Assembly (NCBI RefSeq): GCF_000275865.1
Contig: NZ_CM001555.1
Span: 1,515,099-1,579,098 of the forward strand
From: Methanofollis liminatans DSM 4140
GTDB lineage: Archaea > Halobacteriota > Methanomicrobia > Methanomicrobiales > Methanofollaceae
Direction of reading: 5' to 3'
DNA: 64,000 nt
Numbering within the stretch: position 1 is the stretch's first letter; each line of letters begins with the position of its first letter. The position numbers and the translations under genes are program-made. The notes beneath the pieces were generated by a model. The model made no database searches. It saw only the letters and a program-made list of their open reading frames with translations, and had not been told where the DNA came from. Below are positions 42,125-50,622 of the stretch, piece after piece.

Positions 42125-42781
42125 ATGAATGGCGAACTGCTGAGTTTCGTCCTGCTGAGCATCACCTCCATCCTCATCATCACCAACCCGCTCGCAGCGA
42201 CGCTGCTCTTCGTCTCCCTGACCGAGACGATGGAGCACGTCCAGCGCATGGCAGTCGCCGCGATCGCCTGCAAATACGCCCTGGTCATCCTGCTCACCTT
42301 CGCGATCGCCGGGGGCGTGATCCTCCAGCTCTTCGGGATCACCCTCGAGGCCTTCAGGATTGCCGGCGGTCTCCTGCTCTTCGGGATCGGCATGGAGATG
42401 GTCTATGCAAAGACCTCCAGGACGAAAATCTCGGCGACCGAGAAGTACGAGAGCCAGGATACCGACGAGGTGGCGGTGATGCCCCTCGCCGTCCCGATGA
42501 TCGCCGGGCCCGGTGCGATCACGACGGTGATCGTCCTCACCAACGAGGCGACCGCCATTCACCCGGTGGCGATCGCCGTCGTCATCGCCGCCATCGCCCT
42601 TGCGATCGGGGTCACGTACCTGATGTTCTCCCGCTCGGAGATGATCGTAGGGCGGATCGGTCACCGCGAGTACCGCGCCGTGAACAGGCTGATGGGTATG
42701 ATGCTCATCGCCATCGCCGTCCAGTTCATCATCGTCGGGGTCAAAACGGCTTTCCCGATGCTGGCAGGAGCAGGATTGTGA
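42125..42781 (+). CDS. MarC-family integral membrane protein
   Basis: 218 residues, six hydrophobic segments. LIITNPLAATLLFVSLTE, FRIAGGLLLFGIGMEM and the MPLAVPMIAGPGAITTVI block are diagnostic of the MarC/UPF0056 family. Despite the name no drug-resistance role is established. It overlaps the nitrilase start by 4 bp (GTGA), so the two are coupled. Confidence 0.92.
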   Translation: MNGELLSFVLLSITSILIITNPLAATLLFVSLTETMEHVQRMAVAAIACKYALVILLTFAIAGGVILQLFGITLEAFRIAGGLLLFGIGMEMVYAKTSRTKISATEKYESQDTDEVAVMPLAVPMIAGPGAITTVIVLTNEATAIHPVAIAVVIAAIALAIGVTYLMFSRSEMIVGRIGHREYRAVNRLMGMMLIAIAVQFIIVGVKTAFPMLAGAGL

Positions 42782-43524
42782 AGGTCTGCTGCTGCGGGAT
42801 GGCGCCGCCCCCCTCGGTCGAGAGTGGGCTGAGAGAGGCAGAAGAGGCCGCGGCTGCTGCGGCGGCGGAGGGCGCCGACCTCATCCTCTTCCCCGAGCAG
42901 TTTGCCACCGGCTGGAAACCGGACGAACCCCGCCCGGATCCTGCCATTCTCCCGGCACTTTGTCGCATCGCCGCCGAGTACGGGATCTGGGTCGTGGGCT
43001 CCTGCTGGAGGGGCGCACCGCGTCCTCTGAACCTGACCTCTGCCGCCGGCCCGGACGGAAGAGTGCAGGCGACCTATGCGAAGATCCATCTCTTTTCTCC
43101 CGGCGGCGAGGACCTGACCTGCACCCCGGGCACAGAACCGGCGGTCTTCGACGCCGGCGGGATCAGATTCGCCCTCGCCGTCTGCTACGACCTTCGTTTC
43201 CCGGAACTCTTCGTCCATTATGCGGCGTGCGGCGCCGAGTGCGTCCTCGTCCCGGCAGCGTGGCCCGCAGAGCGCCTCGACCAGTGGGAACTGCTGCTCC
43301 GCGGGCGCGCCCTGGACGCCGAGTGCTATATTGCCGGGGCGAACGCATGGGGGCGCTCATGCATCGCCGGGCCTGACGGCAGCCTCCGGGAAAAAACAGA
43401 TCAGGGCCATATCATCGGCGAGATCCGCAAAGAAGAGGTGCAGAGAATGCGCGCCGCCCTCCCGGTCATGCAGGACCGACTGCCCGACCTCTATGCACGA
43501 TGGAGAGACGCCTGTGAACGGTGA
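42778..43524 (+). CDS. Carbon-nitrogen hydrolase (nitrilase superfamily)
   Basis: 248 residues. Catalytic triad visible: Glu40 in LILFPEQF, Lys102 in YAKIHLFSPGGED and Cys136 in LAVCYDLRFPELF. The last motif is typical of omega-amidase/NIT2-like members, so an amide rather than a nitrile substrate is likely. The start is GTG at 42778, overlapping marC; the gene overlaps the downstream DUF457-like gene by 11 bp. Confidence 0.92.
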   Translation: MKVCCCGMAPPPSVESGLREAEEAAAAAAAEGADLILFPEQFATGWKPDEPRPDPAILPALCRIAAEYGIWVVGSCWRGAPRPLNLTSAAGPDGRVQATYAKIHLFSPGGEDLTCTPGTEPAVFDAGGIRFALAVCYDLRFPELFVHYAACGAECVLVPAAWPAERLDQWELLLRGRALDAECYIAGANAWGRSCIAGPDGSLREKTDQGHIIGEIRKEEVQRMRAALPVMQDRLPDLYARWRDACER

Positions 43525-44227
43525 CGAGCACCTTTCCATCAGCCTTGCAACCGCCGCCGTCGTGCTGGTGCCGTGGGTCTCCGTCCTCCCGCCCGAATGG
43601 CTGGTCGCCGCCCTTTTCGGGGTGTTTATCGGGGCGCTCGCCCCGGACGCCGACGCCAACGACTCGGCGATCTTTCATACCCGTATTCCCGGCGGGAAGG
43701 GGAAACGACTCATTGTGCTGCCGCTCTTCGGCTACGCCATCCGCTATCTTGTCTACTACCCGATCTCCCTCCCCTTCATCGCCCTGCTCGGTGAACGCGG
43801 GATGCCCCGCCATCGCGGCGTCCTCCACTCGGCGATCGGGGTCGTCCTGATGACCCTCCTCCTCGGCGCCTATGCATGGGCGATCGGGACGATCGGCCTT
43901 CGTATTCCCTGGGACATAGGCTATACCGTCTTCCTGCTCGGTTTCCTGGGGGGGGCGGTCGGCCACCTCCTCGAGGACTCGTGCACGCGCAGCGGCGTGG
44001 CATGGCTCTTCCCCCTCTCAGGACACCGGACGCGCGGGGCGATCACCACCGGCAGCGGCGACCCCAGACCGACGATCTACGCCGCCGTGATGGCCGTCGC
44101 CGCCGGCGGGCTCTTTGCCGCCGGTAAAGTTGAGGCCGTTCCCGCCGCTCTCTTTCCCTATGCCGGCATCGCCGTTGCCGCCGCCCTATGGGTCATCTTC
44201 CTCCTCGCCGCCCGCCCCCGGCGGTAG
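43514..44227 (+). CDS. Metal-dependent-hydrolase-like membrane protein (DUF457/YdjM type)
   Basis: About 237 residues with four to six TM segments. GVFIGALAPDADANDSAIFH, MPRHRGVLHSAIGVV and GGAVGHLLEDSCTRSGVAWLFPLS carry the conserved D, H and HxxxD-type residues of the YdjM/DUF457 family, a membrane phospholipase-C-like fold of unknown function. GTG at 43514 with a GGAGAGACG site is the preferred start; ATG 43493 in frame is the alternative. Confidence 0.83.
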   Translation: MNGDEHLSISLATAAVVLVPWVSVLPPEWLVAALFGVFIGALAPDADANDSAIFHTRIPGGKGKRLIVLPLFGYAIRYLVYYPISLPFIALLGERGMPRHRGVLHSAIGVVLMTLLLGAYAWAIGTIGLRIPWDIGYTVFLLGFLGGAVGHLLEDSCTRSGVAWLFPLSGHRTRGAITTGSGDPRPTIYAAVMAVAAGGLFAAGKVEAVPAALFPYAGIAVAAALWVIFLLAARPRR

Positions 44228-44268
44228 GTTCACGAATTTTCATCTACCACAAGGACCAATATCACCCT

Positions 44269-45480
44269 ATGTACCATCTCGCGTGCATCCACTGCGGTGC
44301 CGAATACGCGCCCGGCGAGATCATCTATACCTGCCCGAAGTGCGGGCACCTGCTCACCGTCGACTATGATCTGGACGCAATCAACGTCTCGAGAGAGGCA
44401 TGGAACCGTCGCCCGATCTCGGTCTGGCGCTATCGTGAAATCCTGCCGGTCACCATACCTCCGGTCACCCTCCAGGAGGGCGGCACACCACTCTACCACC
44501 TCGAACGCCTCGGGGCAGAGATGGGGCTGCCGCACCTCTATGCAAAGCATGAGGGGATGAACCCGACCGGTTCGTTCAAGGACCGCGGGATGACCGTCGG
44601 CGTCTCGATGGCCGTCCAGCTCGGGATGAAGAGCGTGGCCTGCGCCAGCACCGGCAACACCTCGGCAAGCCTTGCCGCCTACGCCGCGAAGGGTGGGATC
44701 CCCGCGGTCGTCCTCCTCCCGGCCGGCAAGGTCGCCCTCGGCAAGGTCGCCCAGGCCCTGATGCACGGCGCAAAGGTGATCGCCGTCAGGGGCAACTTCG
44801 ACCGCTCCCTCGAGATGGTCAGGGATCTCTGCCTGAAGCACGGGATCTATCTCCTGAACTCGGTGAACCCGTACCGGCTCGAAGGCCAGAAGACGATCGG
44901 GTTCGAGGCGGTCGACCAGCTCGGCGACGTCCCCGACCGCCTGGTGCTGCCGGTGGGCAACGCGGGCAACATCTCGGCCGTGTACAAAGGGCTGCGGGAA
45001 CTCGAAACCCTGGGATTCATCGACCGCCTCCCGATGATGACCGGGATCCAGGCGGCCGGATCGCAGCCGCTCGTGCAGGCGATCCAGGGGAGCCTCCCCG
45101 CGGTCGTGCCCGAGGCAAACCCGGAGACGGTGGCGACCGCCATCCGCATCGGCGCGCCGGTCAACGGCGAGAAGGCGCTGATCGCCATCAGGGAGACCGG
45201 CGGCACGGCGGCCTCGGTGACCGACGAGGAGATCCTGGCGATGCAGCGCGACCTTGCACAGAAGGAAGGGATCGGTGTCGAGCCCGCATCGGCCGCATCG
45301 GTTGCCGGCATCAAGAAACTGGTTGAAGAAGGGCGGATCGACCGGGACGAGCGGATCGTCTGCGTGGTGACCGGCCACCTTCTCAAAGACCCGGAAACAG
45401 TGATCAGACAATGTCCACCTCCGATCGAGATCGACGCTACCGAGCAGGCATTGCTCTCTGTGCTGCACTTGTCCTCCTGA
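44269..45480 (+). CDS. thrC: Threonine synthase
   Basis: 403 residues. A zinc-ribbon-like start (CIHCGAEYAPGEIIYTCPKCG), then the PLP-binding lysine in NPTGSFKDRGMTVGVS, the phosphate-binding loop STGNTSASLAAYAAKGG, and EPASAASVAGIKKLVEEG near the end. It converts O-phosphohomoserine to threonine. ATG 44269 begins exactly at the zinc ribbon; longer starts have no family sequence. The last 70 bp overlap the next gene in another frame. Confidence 0.95.
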   Translation: MYHLACIHCGAEYAPGEIIYTCPKCGHLLTVDYDLDAINVSREAWNRRPISVWRYREILPVTIPPVTLQEGGTPLYHLERLGAEMGLPHLYAKHEGMNPTGSFKDRGMTVGVSMAVQLGMKSVACASTGNTSASLAAYAAKGGIPAVVLLPAGKVALGKVAQALMHGAKVIAVRGNFDRSLEMVRDLCLKHGIYLLNSVNPYRLEGQKTIGFEAVDQLGDVPDRLVLPVGNAGNISAVYKGLRELETLGFIDRLPMMTGIQAAGSQPLVQAIQGSLPAVVPEANPETVATAIRIGAPVNGEKALIAIRETGGTAASVTDEEILAMQRDLAQKEGIGVEPASAASVAGIKKLVEEGRIDRDERIVCVVTGHLLKDPETVIRQCPPPIEIDATEQALLSVLHLSS

Positions 45481-46028
45481 CGGTGCAGGCAGCAGCCTAT
45501 AACGCAACGGTGACCGTACTGCCGGATGGGGAGACCTATATCGGCGAGGTCACCCTCACCGGCGCAGAGGAGTACACCTTCTGGGAGGCCGGGATGCTCG
45601 GCGAGAAGTTGCCCCTCACGGTGAAAAACATCACCGTCTCAGGCGAATGCGGCGATAACTGCAGTTATACCCAGAAGGACCGGAACACCATCGCCTTTGA
45701 GAGGGGGAACGTCACGGTCAGTTACGAGGCCGAGATCGCTTTGAAAAATCTTCAGGTCCTCCTCCAAGAACCATCGGCGATCGCCGTCACCCTCCCTGAG
45801 GGGCTCAACGTGCACAACCCCCTGCTCGGCCGGGTAAGCGAGGGGGGGACGATCTCACAGGAGGGCAACGCCACCGTGATCCGCTGGGACGGGACCAGGT
45901 TTGTGGAGGTCCGCTTCTATGATTCAGGCCAGGAGCGCCTCCTCCTGATCTTCGGTGCCGTCTGGTTCACCGTGGCGGCGGTGCTGCTCGTCCCGTTCCT
46001 GCTGATGCGGCGGCGACCGGGGCAGTAA
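45411..46028 (+). CDS. Secreted/anchored archaeal protein of unknown function
   Basis: 205 residues. Signal peptide (RAGIALCAALVLLTVQAAA), an extracytoplasmic beta-rich domain with several N-glycosylation sequons (NATV, NITV, NCSY, NVTV, NATV), then one TM helix (LLLIFGAVWFTVAAVLLVPFLLM) and a basic tail RRRPGQ. The topology resembles the DUF5803 class of archaeal membrane proteins, but I am not sure of the family. The start ATG 45411 is inside thrC; no later ATG precedes the signal peptide, so the 70-bp overlap appears real. Confidence 0.75.
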   Translation: MSTSDRDRRYRAGIALCAALVLLTVQAAAYNATVTVLPDGETYIGEVTLTGAEEYTFWEAGMLGEKLPLTVKNITVSGECGDNCSYTQKDRNTIAFERGNVTVSYEAEIALKNLQVLLQEPSAIAVTLPEGLNVHNPLLGRVSEGGTISQEGNATVIRWDGTRFVEVRFYDSGQERLLLIFGAVWFTVAAVLLVPFLLMRRRPGQ

Positions 46029-46039
46029 CCCCTGTCACT

Positions 46040-46380
46040 CCTTTTTTCCACACCCGTTGGCAGCAGGTTGCCCCGGCAGAGGCTGCTCGATTACCCGTAC
46101 ACGCACACAACGCCCACCCCGCACCGGGGGTTGCACCCCCGGACCCCTGCACACGATTGCCCTGGCCATGCGAGGAAGGCCCAGGCGGCGCACTGGTCGA
46201 TGAAAAATTGATGGATGGGCGTGCCGGCGTGGTTGTCCATCCCTGCCCCAATCGCAATCGGCGGGGAACCGGGGGGCAGCCAGCCCCCCAGCAGGTGTCT
46301 GCCCTGGTTTTCTGGAACCCTCACGTGCTCAGCGCGAGGATGTGGATATCGCTCTGATGGGTGGAGCGGATACCGCCCGT
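46040..46380 (-). repeat. GC-rich repeat locus C (one and a half units)
   Basis: Minus-strand copy of the family at 15794-16410. From the right: tail type I (GCGGTATCCGCTCCACCCATC, about 46343-46377, to GAGGGTTCCAGAAAACCAGG), the GGGGGGCTGGCTGCCCCCC inverted repeat near 46275-46293, and the head starting near 46258 (GCGATTGGGGCAGGGATGGAC). Next come CATCAATTTTTCATCGACCA, the CCGGGGGTGCAACCCCCGG palindrome, and tail type II (GCGTTGTGTGCGTGTACGGG, about 46090-46115). Unit 1 of array A is its closest relative (GGATGGAC head variant plus tail II). It fills the gap between convergent genes. Confidence 0.88.
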
Positions 46381-46447
46381 ACCTTCAGGCGTTCTCGGGG
46401 GGGGGAGAAGCGTCTGGCGGAAAAAAAGTGTATCCGGGTGAGCGCCC

Positions 46448-47344
46448 TTATTTCTTCAGCACAACATCGATCCCGAACTTTTTGGCGTTGCGGTCGGCGA
46501 TCGCCTGGATCTTGGCGATCTCCTCCTCGTTCCGACCGGGCCTGAAAAGGTGGCGGAAACGCTTCTGGGCCTTGAGGTACTCCTCGACCGGTTTCCTGTT
46601 CACGATCTTCTTTGCCTTCTCCAGTTCGCCGTCCACAATCTCGTAGTTCACCCAGAGCCCGGTCTCGATGGCAAGCCTGCCGAGCGCCATCGTATCGGCC
46701 CCGTCAAAGCCCCAGCCGGTGCAGCACGGGGTGTGGACCTGGATATAGCACGGCCCCTCGGTGTTCACCGCCCGCTCGACCTTCTTCACGAGATCGTTCG
46801 GGTAGGCAATCGAGGCGGTGGCGACATAGGGCGAGCCGTGAGCCACCAGGATCGCCGGGAGGTCCTTCTTCGGCCGGGCATTCCCGGTCGAGCACTTTCC
46901 GGCCGGGCTCGTCGTGGTGTCGGCGTCGTAGGGCGTCGCACCCGAGCGCTGGATGCCGGTGTTCATGTAGGCCTCGTTGTCGTAGCAGATGTAGGTGATA
47001 TTGTGCCCGCGCTCGAAGGCGCCCGAGATGCAGAGCATCCCGATATCGAAGGTGGCGCCGTCGCCGCAGATGCAGATGACGTGCTCGTTTCTGCCCTGCT
47101 TCTTGAGGGACGCCTCGATCCCCGATGCCACCGCGGCGGCGTTCTCGAAGAGGGAGTGAATCCAGGGCACTTTCCAGGCGGTCTCCGGGTAGGGCGTGGA
47201 GAAGACCTCCATGCACCCGGTGGATGCAACAACGATCGTGTTCTCGCCAGAGCCCTTCATGATCAGCCGCGCCGCGAGCGCCGGGCCGCATCCGCCGCAG
47301 GCGCGGTGGCCTGCATCAAAGAGTTCAGGGGAATTTTCGGCCAT
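46448..47344 (-). CDS. porB: Pyruvate:ferredoxin oxidoreductase, beta subunit
   Basis: 298 residues. [18 protein letters not shown] and [26 protein letters not shown] hold Fe-S cysteines and the ThDP-binding GDG motif; [21 protein letters not shown] is typical of PorB. It carries ThDP and a [4Fe-4S] cluster. In methanogens Por runs reductively, fixing CO2 onto acetyl-CoA to give pyruvate. Last gene of the leftward porCDAB operon, one base after porA. Confidence 0.97.
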   Translation of the reverse strand: MAENSPELFDAGHRACGGCGPALAARLIMKGSGENTIVVASTGCMEVFSTPYPETAWKVPWIHSLFENAAAVASGIEASLKKQGRNEHVICICGDGATFDIGMLCISGAFERGHNITYICYDNEAYMNTGIQRSGATPYDADTTTSPAGKCSTGNARPKKDLPAILVAHGSPYVATASIAYPNDLVKKVERAVNTEGPCYIQVHTPCCTGWGFDGADTMALGRLAIETGLWVNYEIVDGELEKAKKIVNRKPVEEYLKAQKRFRHLFRPGRNEEEIAKIQAIADRNAKKFGIDVVLKK

Positions 47345-47345
47345 T

Positions 47346-48500
47346 TCAGAGCACCTCCGTTCTCAGCCCGTAAAACATATCGCCAGTCCCCTTTTCGGCG
47401 AGATCGACGATTTTTGCGATGTCCTTCTTCCTGATGTCGCGCCCGCCGAGCGCAACGATATAGTCGAGCACCGTGATGCCGCTGCCGTAGAGGGCGTCCT
47501 TCACCTCGAGGGCGACGGCGCCCTTTGCGCCGAGCGAGATGTTCTTGTCGAGGACCGCGACGGTGCTCGCCCCCTTCAGGGCGGCGGCGACCTCGTCTGC
47601 CGGGAATGGGCGGTACGAACGGATCTTCAGGAGGCCGACACGCTTTCCTTCGGCCCGCATCTCGTCGATCGCGTCCTTCACCGTGCCGCAGATCGAGCCC
47701 ATGGCAACGAGAGCGGTGTCTGCGTCTTCGAGCCGGTAGCCCTCTATAAGCCCCGAGTAGTCGCGGCCGAACTGCTCGGCAAACTCCTTTCCGGCGTTGG
47801 CAAAGGCCTGTTTCGCCCGCTTCATCGCCTCGTCGATCTCGTAACGGAACTCCATATAGTAGTCCGGCGTGGCGTACATCCCAAGAGACATCGGTTTCTT
47901 TGCATCAAGGGTGTTGTAAGGCTTGAACGGTGGGAGGAAGGCGTCGATCCCCTCCTGCGACGGCATGTCCACCGGTTCGTAGGTGTGGGTGAGAATGAAA
48001 CCATCGAAGCAGACCATGGCTGGAAGCAGCACATTGTGATCTTCGGCCACCTTGTAGGTGATGAAATGCAGGTCGGTCGCCTCCTGGTTGTCCTCGGCAT
48101 AGAACTGCATCCATCCTGCGTCCCGGAGGGAAATCGAGTCCTGCTGGTCGTTCCAGATGTTCAATGGGGCGCCCATGGCCCGGTTTGCAATCGTCATCAC
48201 GATGGGCAGGCGCATGCCGGCGGCGTTGAAGCAGACCTCGAACATCAGGGCAAGGCCCTGGGAGGTGGTCGCAGAGTAGGTCCTCGACCCGGCGGCGCTC
48301 GCGCCGACACACCCGGAAAGGGCGGAAAATTCGCTCTCCACACAGATGTATTCGGCATCCAGTTCGCAGTCGGCGACCATGCTGGCGAGGGCCTCGACGA
48401 TATGGGTCTGGGGGGTGATCGGGTATGCGGAGATCACCTGCGGGCGGCAGAGTTTCACCGCTTCAGCGACAGCGTGAGACCCTTCGACAATTTTCATCAT
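47346..48500 (-). CDS. porA: Pyruvate:ferredoxin oxidoreductase, alpha subunit
   Basis: 384 residues. [52 protein letters not shown] and [18 protein letters not shown] segment [20 protein letters not shown] are conserved PorA features; it forms the pyrimidine side of the ThDP site and the substrate channel. Located 2 bp after porD. Confidence 0.97.
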   Translation of the reverse strand: MMKIVEGSHAVAEAVKLCRPQVISAYPITPQTHIVEALASMVADCELDAEYICVESEFSALSGCVGASAAGSRTYSATTSQGLALMFEVCFNAAGMRLPIVMTIANRAMGAPLNIWNDQQDSISLRDAGWMQFYAEDNQEATDLHFITYKVAEDHNVLLPAMVCFDGFILTHTYEPVDMPSQEGIDAFLPPFKPYNTLDAKKPMSLGMYATPDYYMEFRYEIDEAMKRAKQAFANAGKEFAEQFGRDYSGLIEGYRLEDADTALVAMGSICGTVKDAIDEMRAEGKRVGLLKIRSYRPFPADEVAAALKGASTVAVLDKNISLGAKGAVALEVKDALYGSGITVLDYIVALGGRDIRKKDIAKIVDLAEKGTGDMFYGLRTEVL

Positions 48501-48502
48501 AG

Positions 48503-48763
48503 TTATTTCTCCTCCTGCACCATCTCGATGTCATCTGCCGGGCACTCTTTCGCACAGAGGCCGCAGCCCTTGCAGTAGTCCAGGTCTGGTGTGAAAAAGC
48601 CGTCTTTATCTTCTTTCACACACCCTTCGGGACATATGGTCTCGCAGAGTCCGCATTTCGTGCAGGTTTCGTGCTTGAAGACCGGCTTGAAGACCCGCCA
48701 CGATCCGGTCCTGTTGTCCCGCGCCCGTCCAGGGGCAGCAGCGCATCCCACGTTGAGCGCCAT
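48503..48763 (-). CDS. porD: Pyruvate:ferredoxin oxidoreductase, delta (ferredoxin-like) subunit
   Basis: 86 residues with two [4Fe-4S] motifs, CTKCGLCETICPEGC and CKGCGLCAKECP, which relay electrons between PorB and external ferredoxin. Directly abuts porC and lies 2 bp before porA. Confidence 0.97.
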   Translation of the reverse strand: MALNVGCAAAPGRARDNRTGSWRVFKPVFKHETCTKCGLCETICPEGCVKEDKDGFFTPDLDYCKGCGLCAKECPADDIEMVQEEK

Positions 48764-49306
48764 TCAGGCCTCACCCCTGACCAGGTTGTAGGCGTGCACG
48801 GCCGCTTTTACGTTCTTCTCCCCGAGCGATCCCGGGAAACGGGCTCTCAGGGCTTTTTCCAGTGCAGGCAACTCGATCTCCCCGGTTGCGGCCGCAAAAG
48901 CACCCATCAGCGTCGTATTCGTGATCGGGACGCCAAGGATCTCGAGGGCGATCCTGGTGGCGTCGAGGGCGATCAGTTTCACGCCTTCGGGAACGGTGGC
49001 AGCGATGGACTTTTCAGTGTTGACGATGGCGATGCCGCCCTCCTTCATCCCCCTGAACACATCGACGTCCCTGATTAAGGTGCTGTCCTGGACGATGATG
49101 TAATCGGGTTCGTACACCTGGCTCCGCAGGCGTATCTTCTCGTCGCTGAACCGGACGAACGCCTGCACGGGGGCACCGCGTCGTTCGACTCCAAATGCAG
49201 GAAAAGCCTGCGAATAGACGCCGCCCTCAAACGCAGCAACGGCGATCAGTTCGGCAGCAGTGACAGAGCCCTGTCCGCCCCTGCCATGGATGCGTAACTC
49301 TCTCAA
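48764..49306 (-). CDS. porC: Pyruvate:ferredoxin oxidoreductase, gamma subunit
   Basis: 180 residues: [45 protein letters not shown] and [21 protein letters not shown], the PorC signature. The start is TTG at 49306 after TGGGGTATTC; no ATG or GTG lies at the right place. AATTTATG at about 49323-49330 (minus strand) is a plausible TATA box very close to the start, so the leader is very short or absent. Confidence 0.95.
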   Translation of the reverse strand: MRELRIHGRGGQGSVTAAELIAVAAFEGGVYSQAFPAFGVERRGAPVQAFVRFSDEKIRLRSQVYEPDYIIVQDSTLIRDVDVFRGMKEGGIAIVNTEKSIAATVPEGVKLIALDATRIALEILGVPITNTTLMGAFAAATGEIELPALEKALRARFPGSLGEKNVKAAVHAYNLVRGEA

Positions 49307-49508
49307 TCAGAATACCCCACATAAATTATCATGATGAATCGTTAAGAACATTGTGCCGGAGACCAAACCCAAAAACTGTCCGGGAATGCAACAGGGAGCA
49401 TCAGGCATCAAGGATCTGACAATAATTTGATTCCAAAGGCCCGGCAGCTACCATGCAGGGTGACGGTGCATATGGTGAACCGCCGCCCCCCCATGATCAG
49501 GAACCGGA
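49307..49508. other. Intergenic region between porC and the peptidase-like cassette
   Basis: 202 bp between two leftward units. It holds the por promoter (AT-rich 49318-49345) and, further right, only a non-coding stretch; TTTTTGGG on the minus strand near 49365-49375 could be a weak terminator for the 49509 gene. No gene, repeat or RNA recognised. Confidence 0.4.
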
Positions 49509-49841
49509 TCAGTCGACGCCTTTCGTCAACGCCAGCCTGAAGAGATCCATCAGGTAACCGACGCCACCGAGGATCGCCGCCCCGATGAACGGCAGTGCGA
49601 TCCACCCGTACTGGATGAACCCCCAACCCAGATCTTCACTGAAGATACTAATAACTCCCTTTATGACGGACAAAACAGATATCAGAGGGTAACTTCCCCA
49701 ATACCCGATTAAACCCGGAGGAGAGGAGGGAGAAAATGAAAAGATGAGGAGATCGCCAACAATACCCCACATCAGTCCGACGAATATCCCCAGTTCCCAT
49801 GTTTTCAGGTGCATTTTCCCGTGCTCCGAAGTGCTGTTCAT
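49509..49841 (-). CDS. Small membrane protein of unknown function
   Basis: 110 residues with three hydrophobic helices (LGIFVGLMWGIVGDLLIFSF, YWGSYPLISVLSVIKGVISIF, YGWIALPFIGAAILGGVGYLM) and a short cytoplasmic-looking end (DLFRLALTKGVD). Not recognised. The ATG at 49841 overlaps the stop of the upstream gene (ATGA), so it is translated with it; ATG 49814 is a possible alternative. Third gene of the cassette starting at 51384. Confidence 0.72.
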   Translation of the reverse strand: MNSTSEHGKMHLKTWELGIFVGLMWGIVGDLLIFSFSPSSPPGLIGYWGSYPLISVLSVIKGVISIFSEDLGWGFIQYGWIALPFIGAAILGGVGYLMDLFRLALTKGVD

Positions 49842-50599
49842 GCGTCTGCTCGCGCATCGACGATGAAATTGCAGGGCATGTTCCCGTTTTCAATCCCCGA
49901 GAAGATCCATACAGGCGTGTACTCCTCCTGGAGCGAGGATATATCTTTTGCATAATACCCGAGTTGGATCTCCCTGATCTCTACGCCCTCCATGGGGGAT
50001 TGCGGTCTATTCAGGATGTTTCCATCGTTGAGCGCCAGTATTGCCTCTTCAACAGGAATGATTTTTGTCTCGCGGGCATATGAAATGTTCCTCCATGCCT
50101 TCGATACTTCAAGCACCTCGCCCCCGTCGCCGAGACTGACCATGATCTCCGCACCCGGGCCTACGACCGGCCTCCCGTCGATCTGCTGCGTGTAGATCAC
50201 CTGTACGCACTGCGGACGTTCTGATATGATCGCCCCATCTGTTGTATTCACTTCTTTGAGACACATAACCCCCATGTCGTGCAGGACGGCGTCGGCAGGG
50301 AGACCCCCGTAGGCAGTCAGCGCTTTTTCTGCAATAACCGGCGCTTCATCCAGAGAAGGAACGCCCTCATGAATGTTCATGACTTCAGGTGTCCCCTCGA
50401 AAAAATCCTGCGTCCCTGTAACTCGATATACCGGTGCAGTATCAACTGCGGCCGGGAATGAAGCGTTTAGAGCAATCGTTCCAATCGAAGACTGCAATAC
50501 CGGAGAATAACCGGGACCGCTATTTTGCTGATCGAACCAGAGCGCCCCGCCCCCTACGACGAGACACGCCATCACCACTACACCAAAGATATAATTCAT
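49838..50599 (-). CDS. Membrane-anchored extracytoplasmic protein, PepSY-like appearance
   Basis: 253 residues: one N-terminal TM helix (MNYIFGVVVMACLVVGGGAL) then an extracytoplasmic body with two similar alpha/beta halves (SLDEAPVIAEKALTAYGGLP … GAEIMVSLGDGGEVLEVSKAW, and VEEAILALNDG … YTPVWIFSGIENG). The 'helix then five strands, VWxF…VDA' pattern recalls PepSY/YycI-like propeptide or inhibitor domains, but I cannot name the family. ATG 50599 follows GGAGTGTG; earlier in-frame starts overlap the peptidase-like gene. The position after a secreted peptidase-like protein makes an inhibitor or chaperone role conceivable. Confidence 0.72.
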   Translation of the reverse strand: MNYIFGVVVMACLVVGGGALWFDQQNSGPGYSPVLQSSIGTIALNASFPAAVDTAPVYRVTGTQDFFEGTPEVMNIHEGVPSLDEAPVIAEKALTAYGGLPADAVLHDMGVMCLKEVNTTDGAIISERPQCVQVIYTQQIDGRPVVGPGAEIMVSLGDGGEVLEVSKAWRNISYARETKIIPVEEAILALNDGNILNRPQSPMEGVEIREIQLGYYAKDISSLQEEYTPVWIFSGIENGNMPCNFIVDARADA

Positions 50600-50622
50600 C
50601 ACAATCACACTCCATTCTTTTT

